NCBI GenBank assembly: GCA_016234365.1
Contig: JACRER010000079.1
Coordinates: 79,154-143,153 of the forward strand
Direction: 5' to 3'
Length of the DNA: 64,000 nucleotides
DNA from: Elusimicrobiota bacterium
Lineage (GTDB): Bacteria > Elusimicrobiota > Elusimicrobia > Elusimicrobiales > UBA9959
The notes under the pieces were generated by a model that saw only the letters and a list, made by a program, of their open reading frames with translations, was not told the origin of the DNA and did not search any database. The translations under genes and the position numbers were made by a program. Shown piece after piece: positions 51,249-63,300 of the stretch. Positions within the stretch are counted from its first letter, which is position 1, and the number at the start of each line of letters is the position of its first letter.

Positions 51249-51304
51249 AGGTGCCAGGCGGCTTGGCGCGTTGTCGGGAATGCCGCCGGGCCCTTGTGGC
51301 ACCT
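51249..51304 (+). other. Long nested hairpin in the 5' leader of the giant gene
   Basis: AGGTGCCA (51249-51256) pairs with TGGCACCT (51297-51304) and the adjacent GGCGGC (51257-51262) with GCCGCC (51282-51287), leaving an internal bulge. It starts at about the expected transcription start, so the whole stem would lie at the mRNA 5' end. It matches no riboswitch class I know; mRNA stabilisation or translational control is possible. Confidence 0.5.
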
Positions 51305-51335
51305 GGATTTTCAGTAAAGTAGCGCATCAACGCCA

Positions 51336-54300
51336 ATGTCCGTGATAAAAGCGAGATCGTCGATGCATGCCCTGCGCAGACCGATAATGGCTGTCGCCGG
51401 GTTATTGTTGTTCCTTGAGTTCCCTCTGAATGTCCGTGCCGCGTCCGTCGCCTGGACCGGCCAGGGCGGGGATTCAAATTGGTTCACTTCGGCTAATTGG
51501 GGCGGGAATGCCGTGCCTGGGTCCGGGGATGACGTGACAATAGACGCGAACGTTACCGTGACCGCGGCCTCGTTCCCGATAAATTTCAATACGCTCACTC
51601 TTGGGGGGGTGAACAGCCCCACGCTTAAATTGTCCACTGGTACGGCAAACGCCGGTTCGTTGGTGATCAATAATAAGTCCGTTTTTGAACAGAACAGTTC
51701 TCTGCCGCTCACGTTTTCCTACGTGACGATCAATTCCGGCGGTAAATTGACCCACACTCCCAATTCCAGCTCCCGCCAGTATTCAGTCAATCTCAATGTT
51801 ACCGGGGACCTTGTGCTGCAGGCCGGGGCCACCATATATCTGGACTGGTTGGGCTACGCCAGCGACAGCGGACCCGGCAAAGGGTTTAATGCTGAGGGCG
51901 CGTCCGGAGGCGGCGGCGGCCATGGCGGCGCCGGCGGGAACAGCAATGCCGTGAGCGGCGGCATAGCGTATGACCTGGCTGCAAATCCAGGCGATCTGGG
52001 CAGCGGCGGCGGGCGTGCGGGCAGCGGAGCGTATGCAGGCGGAGGTTCCGGCGGTGGTATGGTGTCCGCGGTTATAGGCGGAACTGCCCACATAAACGGC
52101 TTGATAACCGCCGACGGGGGCTACGGTTATGCGGCCAATTCCGGCGGCAGCGGCGGCGGTGCTGGCGGCAGCATAATTATTTCGGCCGGTGCCATTGATG
52201 GCAGCGGCGTGATGCGGGCCAATGGCGGTGCGGGCAAGACCGGCACCAATCAGTACGGCGGCGGCGGCGGCGGCGGCATCATAGCCGTATCGGTGTCCAT
52301 AGCTGATAATTTTTACGGGAGCAAGTCGGCTTTTGCCGGTTCCGGATATAAAACCGGCGGTACCGGTATCCTGGCGGGCCGCGTGGGCGCCGGGGCGAAG
52401 TATTCCATAACGGTGGATAATGCAAGCGTCCAGTCCAGTACGACGACTAAAATCACCGGCAACGCGGCGATAGGAAGCCTTTATCTGGCCCGAAGCAGTC
52501 TTGTTTTCAGCACGTTCAGTGTTGACAGTCTTATGCTCGGACCAGAGGTTTCCATAACCGGCAACTATCTGGAAACCGGGGACCTTGTGGTTAGCACGAA
52601 TGCTGGGAACGGGGTCATATCCAGCAGCCTGACCGTACGCAACAACGCCGTCATCAATTCCAGCGCGTCGCTGGTTTTGAGCACCATGACCGTGAACGGG
52701 GACCTGCTGTTGCTGCCCGGTTCGCAGCTAAAGCATAACGCGAATGAGGGTACGAAACAGTACTGGCTGAACCTGAGTGTTGGCGGCAATCTGGACCTTC
52801 AGGCCGGTGCTACCCTCTACCTAGACGGGCTGGGCTATGGCAGCGACAGCGGGGCGGGCAAAGGAGCCTTACTGGAAGGCGGTTCCGGCGGAGGCGGCGG
52901 ACATGGCGGTTCCGGCGGCAGCGCCAATTCGGCCAGCGGAGGAACGGCGAACGACGTGGCGGCAGATCCCGCAGACCTGGGCAGCGGTGGTGGCCGCGCC
53001 GGGTCCAGCGGCGGTTATGGCGGTGGCGGTTCCGGCGGCGGATTGCTGTTGGCGAGGATAACCGGCTCGGCCCATATAAACGGCTTGATAACCGCTAACG
53101 GTAGTGACGGTTCGTCCAGTAACGCCGGCGGCAGCGGCGGCGGAGCTGGCGGCAGCATAAATATTACGGCCGGCGCCGTTGACGGCAGCGGCGTGATGCG
53201 GGCCAATGGCGGCGCGGGCAAGACCGGCACCAATCAGTACGGCGGCGGCGGCGGCGGCGGCATCATAGCCGTATCGGTGGCCATAGCTGATAATTTTTAT
53301 GGGAGCAAGTCGGCTTTTGCCGGTTCCGGATATAAAACCGGCGGTACCGGTATCCTGGCGGGCCGCGCGGCCGCCGGGGCGAAGTATTCCATAACGGTGG
53401 ATAATGCTAGCGTTCAGTCCAGCACGACGACCAGAATTACCGGCAACGCGGCGATAGGAAGCCTTTATCTGGCCCGGAGCAATCTTGTTTTCAGCACGTT
53501 CAGTGTTGACAGTCTTATGCTCGGACCAGAGGTTTCCATAACCGGCAACTATCTGGAGACCGGGGACCTTGTGGTGAGTACGAATGCTGGGAACGGGGTC
53601 ATATCCAGCAGCCTGACCGTACGCAACAACGCCGTTATCAATTCCAGCGCGTCGCTGGTTTTGAACACCATGACCGTGAACGGGGACCTGCTGTTGCTGC
53701 CCGGTTCGCTGCTTAAGCATAGCGCGAATGCGGGTACGAAACAGTACTGGCTGAACCTCACTGTGGGCGGTAACCTGGACCTGCGGGCCGGAGCCACTAT
53801 CTACCTCGACGGGCTGGGTTATGCCAGCGACAGCGGGACGGGCAAAGGAGCCTATGCTGAATGCGCATCCGGCAGCGGCGCCGGGCATGGCGGTGCCGGC
53901 GGCAACACCAATTCTCTGAACGGCGGTCAAGTCTATGACGTGGAGGCTGATCCGGCGGAACTGGGCAGCGGCGGCGGCCGTGCCGGCTGCAGCGGCGGTT
54001 ACGCGGGCGGAGGTTCCGGAGGCGGATTCCTGCTGGCGAAGGTGAACGGCGCGGCCCATATAAACGGCTTGATAACCGCCGACGGGGGCTATGGTTATGC
54101 GGCCAATTCCGGCGGCAGCGGCGGCGGTGCTGGCGGCAGCATAGTTATTTCGGCCGGTGCCATTGATGGCAGCGGCGTGATGCGGGCCAACGGCGGTGCG
54201 GGCAAGACCGGCGCCAGCCAGTATGGTGGCGGCGGCGGCGGCGGAAGGCTAGTGCTCACCTATACTTCCCTCAGCCCGGCCATCATTTCCCAGGTAAATG

Positions 54301-57300
54301 GCGGCGGCGGTTATCAAAGCGGCGGGACAGGGACAATATATAAGGTAAACACCGATTTCCCGCATGTTTCTACCGTAACTTTTGGCGGTACGGCCATCGC
54401 CGGCAGTGCCCCCGATAAAGCGCACGCTGGAGACCTCGCTGTTACCATAACGTTCGACCAGGCCATGGACACCGCCTCGCCGCCTTCGGTGACCATCGGC
54501 ACCGAGGCTCCGTTCGATCAGAATACCGTGGCGGGAAGCTGGCGGGACCTTGGTGTCTGGTCGGGTACTTTTACGATCACGGAACAGCTTCCTAACGGAA
54601 CGCAAACGCTGGTCATAAGTAATGCCAAAGCCCAGAACGGCAAATATCTTGAAGCGGCCGCGACCAGGACGTTCGCCCTGGACACCGTCAGCCCGGCCGC
54701 TCCCGTTCTCTCCGCAGTGGCCGTGGCCGGCGGGAAAGTGGACCTGGGCTTCCAGCGGCTGGAGCCGCCATCCGAGGCGGGCCTGGTCCTGCAGCGGTCG
54801 ACCGAGGCCGCGTTCTCTACCTTCACCGTGCTGGCGGACGAACTTGCAACGGGGACGCAGGTCTCCGTGCCGTTCACCGACACTCCCGCCGCCGACGGCG
54901 CCTACTATTACCGGGCGGCGTTCCGTGACACTGCGGGGAACACCGGCGTATTCTCGGATATGGTTTCCGCGGTCTCCGACAGGGTCCCGCCTGTCCCTCC
55001 TTCACAGCTTCAGACAGTGTTTGCCGGGGGCAGTGTTTTGTTGAACTGGGATCTGGTGGCCGATGCGGCGGCCTACAATATCTACCGGACTACGTATTCC
55101 GCCGTGGCCGCGACCGGTCTGACCCCGGCAATAGCGGGCGCGGCCGGCATTACGGCCGCTGACTCTCCTTCCGCGGATGCCACTTACTACTACATGGTTA
55201 CCGCCGTGGACGCGGCCGGCAACGAAGGCGCTCCGGCCTTTGGCACTCTTGCCGTGGACTTGCACGCGCCGGTACTCGCGATATCCGGGTTTACGGATGG
55301 GGGGCAGTACAATAGCGATGTGGCGGTTTCGGTGGCCATAGCAGATTTCTCCTCGGTGTCGTCCACGATCTCGCTTAACGGGGTCGTTGTGGGCAGCTTT
55401 ACCGTGGTTTCAGCTGCTGGGGCATATACCCTCTCGGTGGAAGCCACGGATGCTTTCGGTTCGTCCACCTCGACCGTGCGCGGCTTCGTTATAGACAAGA
55501 CCGCGCCGCAGTTCTCCATTCTCTTCCCGGCGGAGGGGTTGGTGACCAACCAGAACGTGACCGCGGTCTACGCCTCCACCGACGACTTTACCCCGTATTC
55601 TTCCCTGGTCTTCCGCGACGACCTGGGCCGCGCGCCGCCTTTTACCTACTCGACCGAAGGGGTTAAGACCGCCACCTTCACCGCCCGCGACCTGGCCGGC
55701 AACGTGGCCGCGGCCACCGTAACTTTCACCATAGACAAGACCGGCCCGGGCGCGGTCGCCGACCTGCGCTTCACGCAGTTCCTGCCGGCCTCCGGCAAGG
55801 TGGACCTGGCCTGGACCGCGCCGTACGACTCCCTGAGCGGCCTGGCGTCCTATACGCTTAAAGCCGCCACCTACCCCATAACCGCCGCCAATTTTACGGC
55901 AGCCCCCGCCCTGTTGGAAGGCATCCCTGCCCAGCCGTCCGGCTCCGCGGAGCAGTTCAGCATACCGGTGAGCACGGCTCAAACGCTTTACTTCGCGCTG
56001 AAGGCGGCCGACGCCGCCGGCAATCTGTCCGCCGTTTCCAATGCCCTGATAATGGACGTGCAGCCGCCGGTGATCTCCGCCCTGTCGCCTTCCGCCACAG
56101 GCTACCTCACGCGCCCGGTCACGGTGGGCGCCGGCATAACAGACGACATCGGCCTCGCCTCCGTGGCCTTCTACGTGGACGGCGCTCAGGTTTACGCGCC
56201 CGCCGCCCCGCCGTATTCTTTCCACTGGAACACGGTGGCCCGGCAGGACGGGGAGCATACGGTGCTGGTACGCGCGAGCGACGCCGCCGGCGGCGTAACC
56301 GAGCGCTCCGTGGTCTATAACCTTCAGTACCAGCCGCCGGCTACCCCGGCTCTGACCTCGCCATCTTCCGGGGTGGCCATAAAGGTGGCCACCTTCACCG
56401 TGGCCGGCTTCGCCGAAGCGGGGATAACCGTGCAGTTCAAGGTCGACGGGTATGTGGCCGTGTCCACGCAGGCCGCCGTTAACGGCGCGTTCAGCGCGGT
56501 GGTAACTTTGCAGACCGAAGGCGCCCATGCGTTGACCGTCGCGGCCGCCGACGCCAGGGGCGCCAGCGCCCCCAGCGCTCCCGTCATGGTGGAGTATAAT
56601 TTCACCGCTCCCGGGGCCCCGGCCGGGCTGGCCGCCGGGGTTGCCGCCGCCGGCAAGGTGCCTTTGTCCTGGAACGTGCCCGAAGGGAAGGTCCCCTCCG
56701 GCTACCGTGTTTACCGGAGCACTTTCGAGACCGGGCTGGCCGCCGGTACTTCGCCGTCCCAGGCGCCGGCGGCTTCCGTGACGGGTCTTGCCTACAGCGA
56801 TCTGCCCTCCTCCGACGGAGTATACTACTACGGCGTTACGGCCCTGGACGCCAGCGGCAATGAAAGCCCGTTGTCCAGTATTGTGCCTGGAGTTTCCGAC
56901 CGCACGCCGCCTTCCGCCGCGCTGGCTTTCAGCGGCGTACAGCCGCCTTTCGGCGCCGGGGATCACCCATTCAACCTGACTCTTTCCGGCATTCTGGCCT
57001 CCGCGCCGGTGCTCGTGTTCACCCCGCCGGGTATGGACCCGGTGAACGTTCCGCTGTCGGCGTCGTCTCCGACCGTGTGGATAGGCACCCTTTCCGTAAC
57101 GCAGGCCATGTCCCCGGGTAATGGCCGCTTCGCCTTCCAGGGCAAGGACCTGGCCGGAAACACCGGCACCGCCATTTCCGCAGGTTCCGTAGTTGCTCTG
57201 GATCTTGCCGGCCCGTCCGGCGCGGTGGAACTGGTCCCCGCCTCGCCGGTGAAGGCTGGGGAGGTATTTGTGACTCTGCGGCTTTCCGAGCCAGCCGCGT

Positions 57301-60300
57301 ACACACCAAACCTGGTATGCAGACCGGCCGCGGGGGACCCGATAACCGTTGTCCTTTCAGGTTCAGGCGAGCTCTGGAGCGGTATTCTCAACGTACCGCA
57401 GGGGGCGGACGGCCAGGCCGCGTTCATCTATAACGCCTCCGATCAGTTGGGGAACCTGGGCACCAGCTTGTCCGCCGGCGGCGTATTCACCATAGATACT
57501 GTTCCCCCGGGAGCGCCGCTGTACGCGCGGGCGTCCGCTAAAACAGCCGGCGCGGTAGAATTGAACTGGAGTTCGCCGATAGGCGGGACGCCGTGGCGGT
57601 ATAAAGTCCACCGCGACGGAGTGGAGGTTTCCTCTTCCGTGGCGCCAAAGGCGGACGGCAGCGGTACCTACCTGGAAACTCCGGTGGACGGCGAGCATTC
57701 CTATACCGTTCTGGCCGTGGACGCGGCGGGCAACGAGGGCCCGCTTTCCCAGGCGGCGCAGGTAACGGCGCGTTCAACGCCGCCCGCGGCGCCGCTCTCT
57801 TTGAACGCCGCTCTTAACCAGTACGGCCGCGCGGAGCTTTCCTGGCAGCCTGGTGACGCGGACGCCGCCTCTTACGCGGTTTACAGGACCACTTACCAGC
57901 TTGTTGCCGCGGCGGGGGCTTCGGGCGCCCCGGTCTCGCAGCCGCCCTACGTGGATACCCCGGAAAAGAACGGCCTGTACCATTATGCGGTATCGGCTTT
58001 CGACTACGCCGGCAACGAATCGGCGCTGTCGCAGGAAATTCTTTTAAACTGGGACAAAGCGCCGCCGGTGATAACCATAACGGGAGCGGCTGACGGAGCG
58101 ATATATAACTATGCCCCGGCGCCGGCCTTCAGCGCCGCCGACGGCGTTTCACCGCAGATAACTATTTACGCCAAACTTGACAATGTCCCGTTCCTTTCCG
58201 GCGCGGTCGTGGCGGCGGAGGGGGAGCATACCCTGGTCGTTACCGCCGTGGGCCAGTCGCTGGCCTCCTCCACCAGGACCGTGCATTTTACCGTGGACCT
58301 CACCTCCCCGGCGGTCTCCATAGCCGGCGCGGAAGACGGGGCCTTCTACTCCTCCGAGGTCGTGCCGGTGATCTCTGCCTCCGACGCGCGGCTCGCCGCC
58401 GTGCAGTTGGTTCTGGACGGGGCGGCCTATACGGCCGGGGTGCCGGTCTCGTCCGACGGGCGCCATCTGCTGTCCGCGACGGCGCGGGACCTGGCCGGCA
58501 ATATTTCCGTGGCCAGCGCGGCTTTCACTCTGGACCTGCCGCCTCCGGCGCCAGCCGGGTTCACGTTCAACGCGCAGGAGACCGCCGGCGCCGTGCTGAC
58601 CTGGAATTCCCCGGCCGCCGACACCGCCGGCTACCGCGTTTATAAGGACGGGCAGCTGCACTCGCAGGGGCTGGTGCGCGAGCTCAATTATTCCGACCCC
58701 GCTTTTGTGCAGGGCGAGGCCCATGTCTACGGGGTTTCGGCCGTGGACGCAGCCGGCCATGAGGGCGCGCGCGCCGTCATCAACATTCCCGCTGTCACTT
58801 TTACGCTGGATTCTTACGGCGTCGCCGACAGCAGTTCCGCGGTTTTCGTGCGCGGCTTCTTCGATACGGCGCGCCTGAGGCTCGGCAATAACGGGCCCCT
58901 CCCGCAGCTTATAGGGCCGGTCACGGCGGCGCTGGTTTCCGGCGGGGTTTCCGCCCAGGCTCCGGCGGTCTCCGTGGCGGCCGGCGGTTCCGCGCTGGTC
59001 TCCCCGGTGCTGCCGGTCCCGGCGGAACTGCCGGCTTCTTCCCAGCTCAGGGTCACGCTTGCGCTGCCCGCCGGCATAGGTTCGGCGGCGTCCTTCACCC
59101 GGATATTCACCGTGGCGGCGGTCTCGCCGCGCGAGCCTATAGTTGAACTGCTCACCGAGCCTCTGGTGCGCGGCATGAACAGCAGGGTACAGGTGAAGTT
59201 CAACAACAAAGGTTCGGCGCCGCTGGAGATAAAGACCTGGCCCGGCGACATAGCGGCGCAGCTCTCTACCCCGGAGGGCACCACCCTGGCGCAGGGCCGG
59301 CTGCAGCAGATCGGCGGCGGCGCCCAGCCCTGCCCCGGCGGCTATTTCGTGCAGGTGGGCGCGCAGTCCAGTTACATTTTTGAGCCTATAAGCCTGTTCG
59401 TGCCGGCCGGGCTGGGTGACAGCGGGCAGGTCTCCGCCGTAATAGAACGGGTTTATAGCGGCCTGGCCGGTTCCTCTCCAGCGGCCGGGGCGCGCGTATT
59501 CTCCGCGACCGTTACGTTGTCAGGTGTTGCGGAGCCGCCCTATTCCGCTACCGTGGTGCCGGAACGCGCCGTTTACGACCAGGGCACGGCGGTGAAACTT
59601 GCCGGGTCCGCGCTGCTGTCCGGCGGTTCCCTGCTTCCCGGCGCAACGGTGCAGATAGGCGTTTTGGCGCGCGGCTATGAACGCACGGCTTCCACGGTGA
59701 CGGACGCTTCCGGCCATTACGAACTCACGTTCGCTCCCACTCCGGGCGAATCCGGTATCTATTCCCTCTGGGCCGCCTATCCCGGGGTCCTCAACCGGAT
59801 GCAGCAATCCAGTTTCACCATAGTCGGGTTCGGTTTCCAGTATTCCGATTACAGCGCGAGCCTGGTGCAGAACTCCTCCGTCGCTTTCCGCGTGAACCTG
59901 CTCAATTCAGGCCAGACCCCCCTGGCGGGCCTGACGGCCTCCGTGGAGGGCTCCGCGGCCGGGGTGGCGCTGTCGCTGGACCAAGACTCTCTGCCGGCGG
60001 GCCTGGGCAGCGGGCAAAGCGCCCCGCTGAGTTTCACCGCTTCCGCCTCGGCGGCGGCGGCCGTGGGAACCTATAACTTCACCGTTAACGTGGAGGAGGC
60101 AGACGGCTACAGGCGCAGCCTGCCGGTAAAGATAGCGGTGGCGGCCGCTTCCCCGGTACCTTCAGCGTCGCCCAACGCTTTCAAGATAGGCATGTCGGCC
60201 GGGCAGACCAGGACGCTTACCGTGACCTTGTTGAATAACGGCATGGCTGACTGGAAAGGCATGTATCTGGCCGCGCCGTCCCTGGCCTGGGTCTCCTTCA

Positions 60301-63300
60301 CCGGAAATACGGCCATAGGCGATATACCTCCCGGCGGTTCCGCGGTGGTTACGCTCAAGGCCGCTCCTCCGGCCGGCCTGGCCAGCCAGGCTTTCGCTTC
60401 CAACCCGCTTTTTGAAGCGCGTTCTTCCAACGCGGCCCCGCTGCCGGTCTCTTCCCTTATAACCATAACCGCTTCCGGGCTGGGCAACGCTGTTTACAAC
60501 GTCATCAACGCCGACAAGCCGGCGGTCAACGGCGCGGGCACGGGCATAGCCGGCGCCGAGGCCGAACTAATAAGCCTGGACGTGGCCGGCCTCAGCGCTA
60601 AGGGCACCGCCGACGCCAACGGGGTCATACAGGTGCTTAACGTGCCGGCCGGGCGCTATTCCTATACCGTCAGGGCGGCCGGTTTTGAGAACGCTTCCGG
60701 CGTGGAGACCATAGAGCCGGGAGTGACGCTGCAGCGCGACGTGGCGCTGCCCACGGATGTGGTGAGTTACGAGTGGACGGTCACGCCTACCACCATAGCG
60801 GACACCTACAACGTCTCGCTCAGCATCACTTTCAAGACCGACGTGCCCGCCCCGGCCCTGGCCATGTCCTCGCCGTTGTTCAACTTCGAGCTGCCGGAAG
60901 AAGGCGGCGGGGCCGACGGGCAGTTCACGCTTACCAATAACGGACTGGTCTCGGCGCGCAATATAGAGCTGAACTCTTCCGGCGATGCCGCCATGTCCGT
61001 TTACCTGCCGTATTCCTCCATCTCCGAGCTCCGGCCGGGCGCCAGCGTGGTGGTGCCGTTCCATGTTGCGCTGGCGCACGCCTCCTGCCATAGCGGCACG
61101 CTGGGCGGAAACTATAAGTATACCGCCGCCTGCGGCCAGACAATGACCAAATCCCTACCGTCGGCCAAGGTTAACGCCGGGCAATGCGCCTCCATAGGCG
61201 CCAGCACCAATACTGCCTCCTCTTCCGGCGGCTTTATTGGAGGTGGCGGCGGCACGGGCGGGGGAGGTGCGTCCGGGGTCAGCATTTCAGTGCCGTCGTC
61301 TTTCGTGTCTTACGTGGTGGCCAATCCGCCGGCGGTGACGCCTACTTCCAAAATGTGCCGCGAACCGGCCGAGAAGAGACCCTCGGAATGCGTAAGCGGC
61401 GTTTGCGTTGACGGGGCGGCCTACAGCGACGCGGGCGGCGATCCGCGCATTCCCGTGGCGGACCTGTCCGTGGAGCTCCCCAGTTTGGGCGGGGCGCTGC
61501 CCTTCGCGCGGGTGTACGACAGCCTGGACATGGACGCCGGGGCTTTCGGGCGTTCCTGGCTCCACTCCTTTGAATCGCGCGTGGCGTTGCGTTACGCAGG
61601 GTCTGCGTATTTTACCGGCGCGGGCGGGACGGCGCAGGCGGGCATTCCGGCCGTAAGCGCCTCCGGGGCCGTGGCTTTACGCGGCCCGGCCGACGTTCTG
61701 GCCGAAGTGCGCCCGCCGGACGGGCGGAGGCTCGTTTATACCGCCAACCCTGACGGTTCCTTCGCGCCGCCTTCCGGTGAAAGCTCCACGCTGGCGGTCA
61801 TAGGCTCCACGGCGGCTCCGGAAGGGTTCGCCTGGACCACTCCGGGTAAGACCGTCTACCGCTACGACGCTTCCGGCCGGCTGGTTTCCATAACCGACAA
61901 CAATGATTCCGCTATAACGCTGGAATACGGCGGCGGGCGGCTTACGGCCGTGAAGGACCCGGAGGGAAGGACGGTGTATTCGTTCGTTTACAACCAGGAC
62001 GGGACATTGGCCTCCGTAACGGACCTGGGCGGCCGTTCGGCGGCGTTCGGTTACGCGGACGGTATGCTGGCCTCCGCGGACGGCCCCGAGGGCCATACGG
62101 CTTATGCCTACGGCGCCTACGGGATAGACGGGCTGGCGGCGTTCGGCGCCGGCGTGCTGGACGACCTGCAGGCGGACGTGAAGACGCTGAAACTGATCAC
62201 CGGCGTAACCTCGCCCAACGGGCACGTGACCAGCTTTACCTACGGCGCGCCGGCGCAGGTGGTGGACTACGTTTCGCAGGCTTCGGCCATAAATACCGGC
62301 ACTAACTATACCGGTGCCTCCACCGGCGAACTGTCGTTCTGGGGCTTCAGCGCCCAGCCGGTTACGGCGGGCAAGCCGGAACTCGCGGAGGAGAAGTATT
62401 ATTATGCGCCGCTGCTTGTCACGCAGTCCGGCTACGCGCTGGACAAGGCGGCGTTCGCGCGCTGGTATTTCCCGCAGGTGTATGTTACCACCGGCGAAAT
62501 CGGCAGCAGGGGCGCGTTCACGTTCCGGCACACCATGGACGAGCTGCTGGGCATAGGCTCCACGGAAGTGACGGACCCGCTGGGCCGCAAGAGCACCTAC
62601 AAATGGGAGGTCTTGAGCGGGCGCGCGGTGGGGATGGAGCGGACCGATCCTGCGGGCGGCGCTACGGCTACGGCCTACGACACGCGGCGCAACCCGGTGC
62701 AGGTGACCGACCGCGCCGGCAGGGTAACGCAGTTCGTCTACGATTCCAAGAACAACGTAACGGCGGTGATAGACCCGCTGGCCAACCGGACCAACTTTAC
62801 CTACGAGCCGATCTTTAATGGCCTGGCCTCGGTAATGGACCCGCGCGGCAACAGCAGCTCTTTCGGCTACGACGCCAAAGGCAACCTGACCAGCGCGCAG
62901 GACGCGCTGGGGAACGCCGTGCAGATAGCGTACGACGCCCACGGCCTGCCCGTAAGCATAACGGACCCGCTTAACCACACCGTAACCATAACGCGCGACG
63001 GCAACGGCTACGCCACCCAGATAACGGACCCCTTAACCCGCAGCGCGCACATGGGCTACAACAATATCGGCCGGGTGGTGTCTTTCACGGACGGCGCAAA
63101 CAGGCAAACCCAGTTCGCGTACGATACGGCCGACAACCTCACCCAGGTTACCGACGCCATTAACGGCGCAACGCATTACAACTACACCGCTGGCATAATA
63201 GCCGAGGGTAAGTTGCTTTCTTCACTTGAGGACGCCAAGAGCCACACCACGCAGTTCGGGTACGACACCCGCGGCAGGCTTACTAGCGTAACCAACCCCC

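Noticed and set aside
51786-54260. Repeat array considered as CRISPR or non-coding satellite
   Set aside because: The period is 984 bp, it stays in frame and encodes glycine-rich protein units; no short repeats with spacers and no cas genes.
61677-62978. 433-residue minus-strand open frame in the RHS region
   Set aside because: Antisense to YD repeats; repetitive Arg/Val/Gly composition without motifs.
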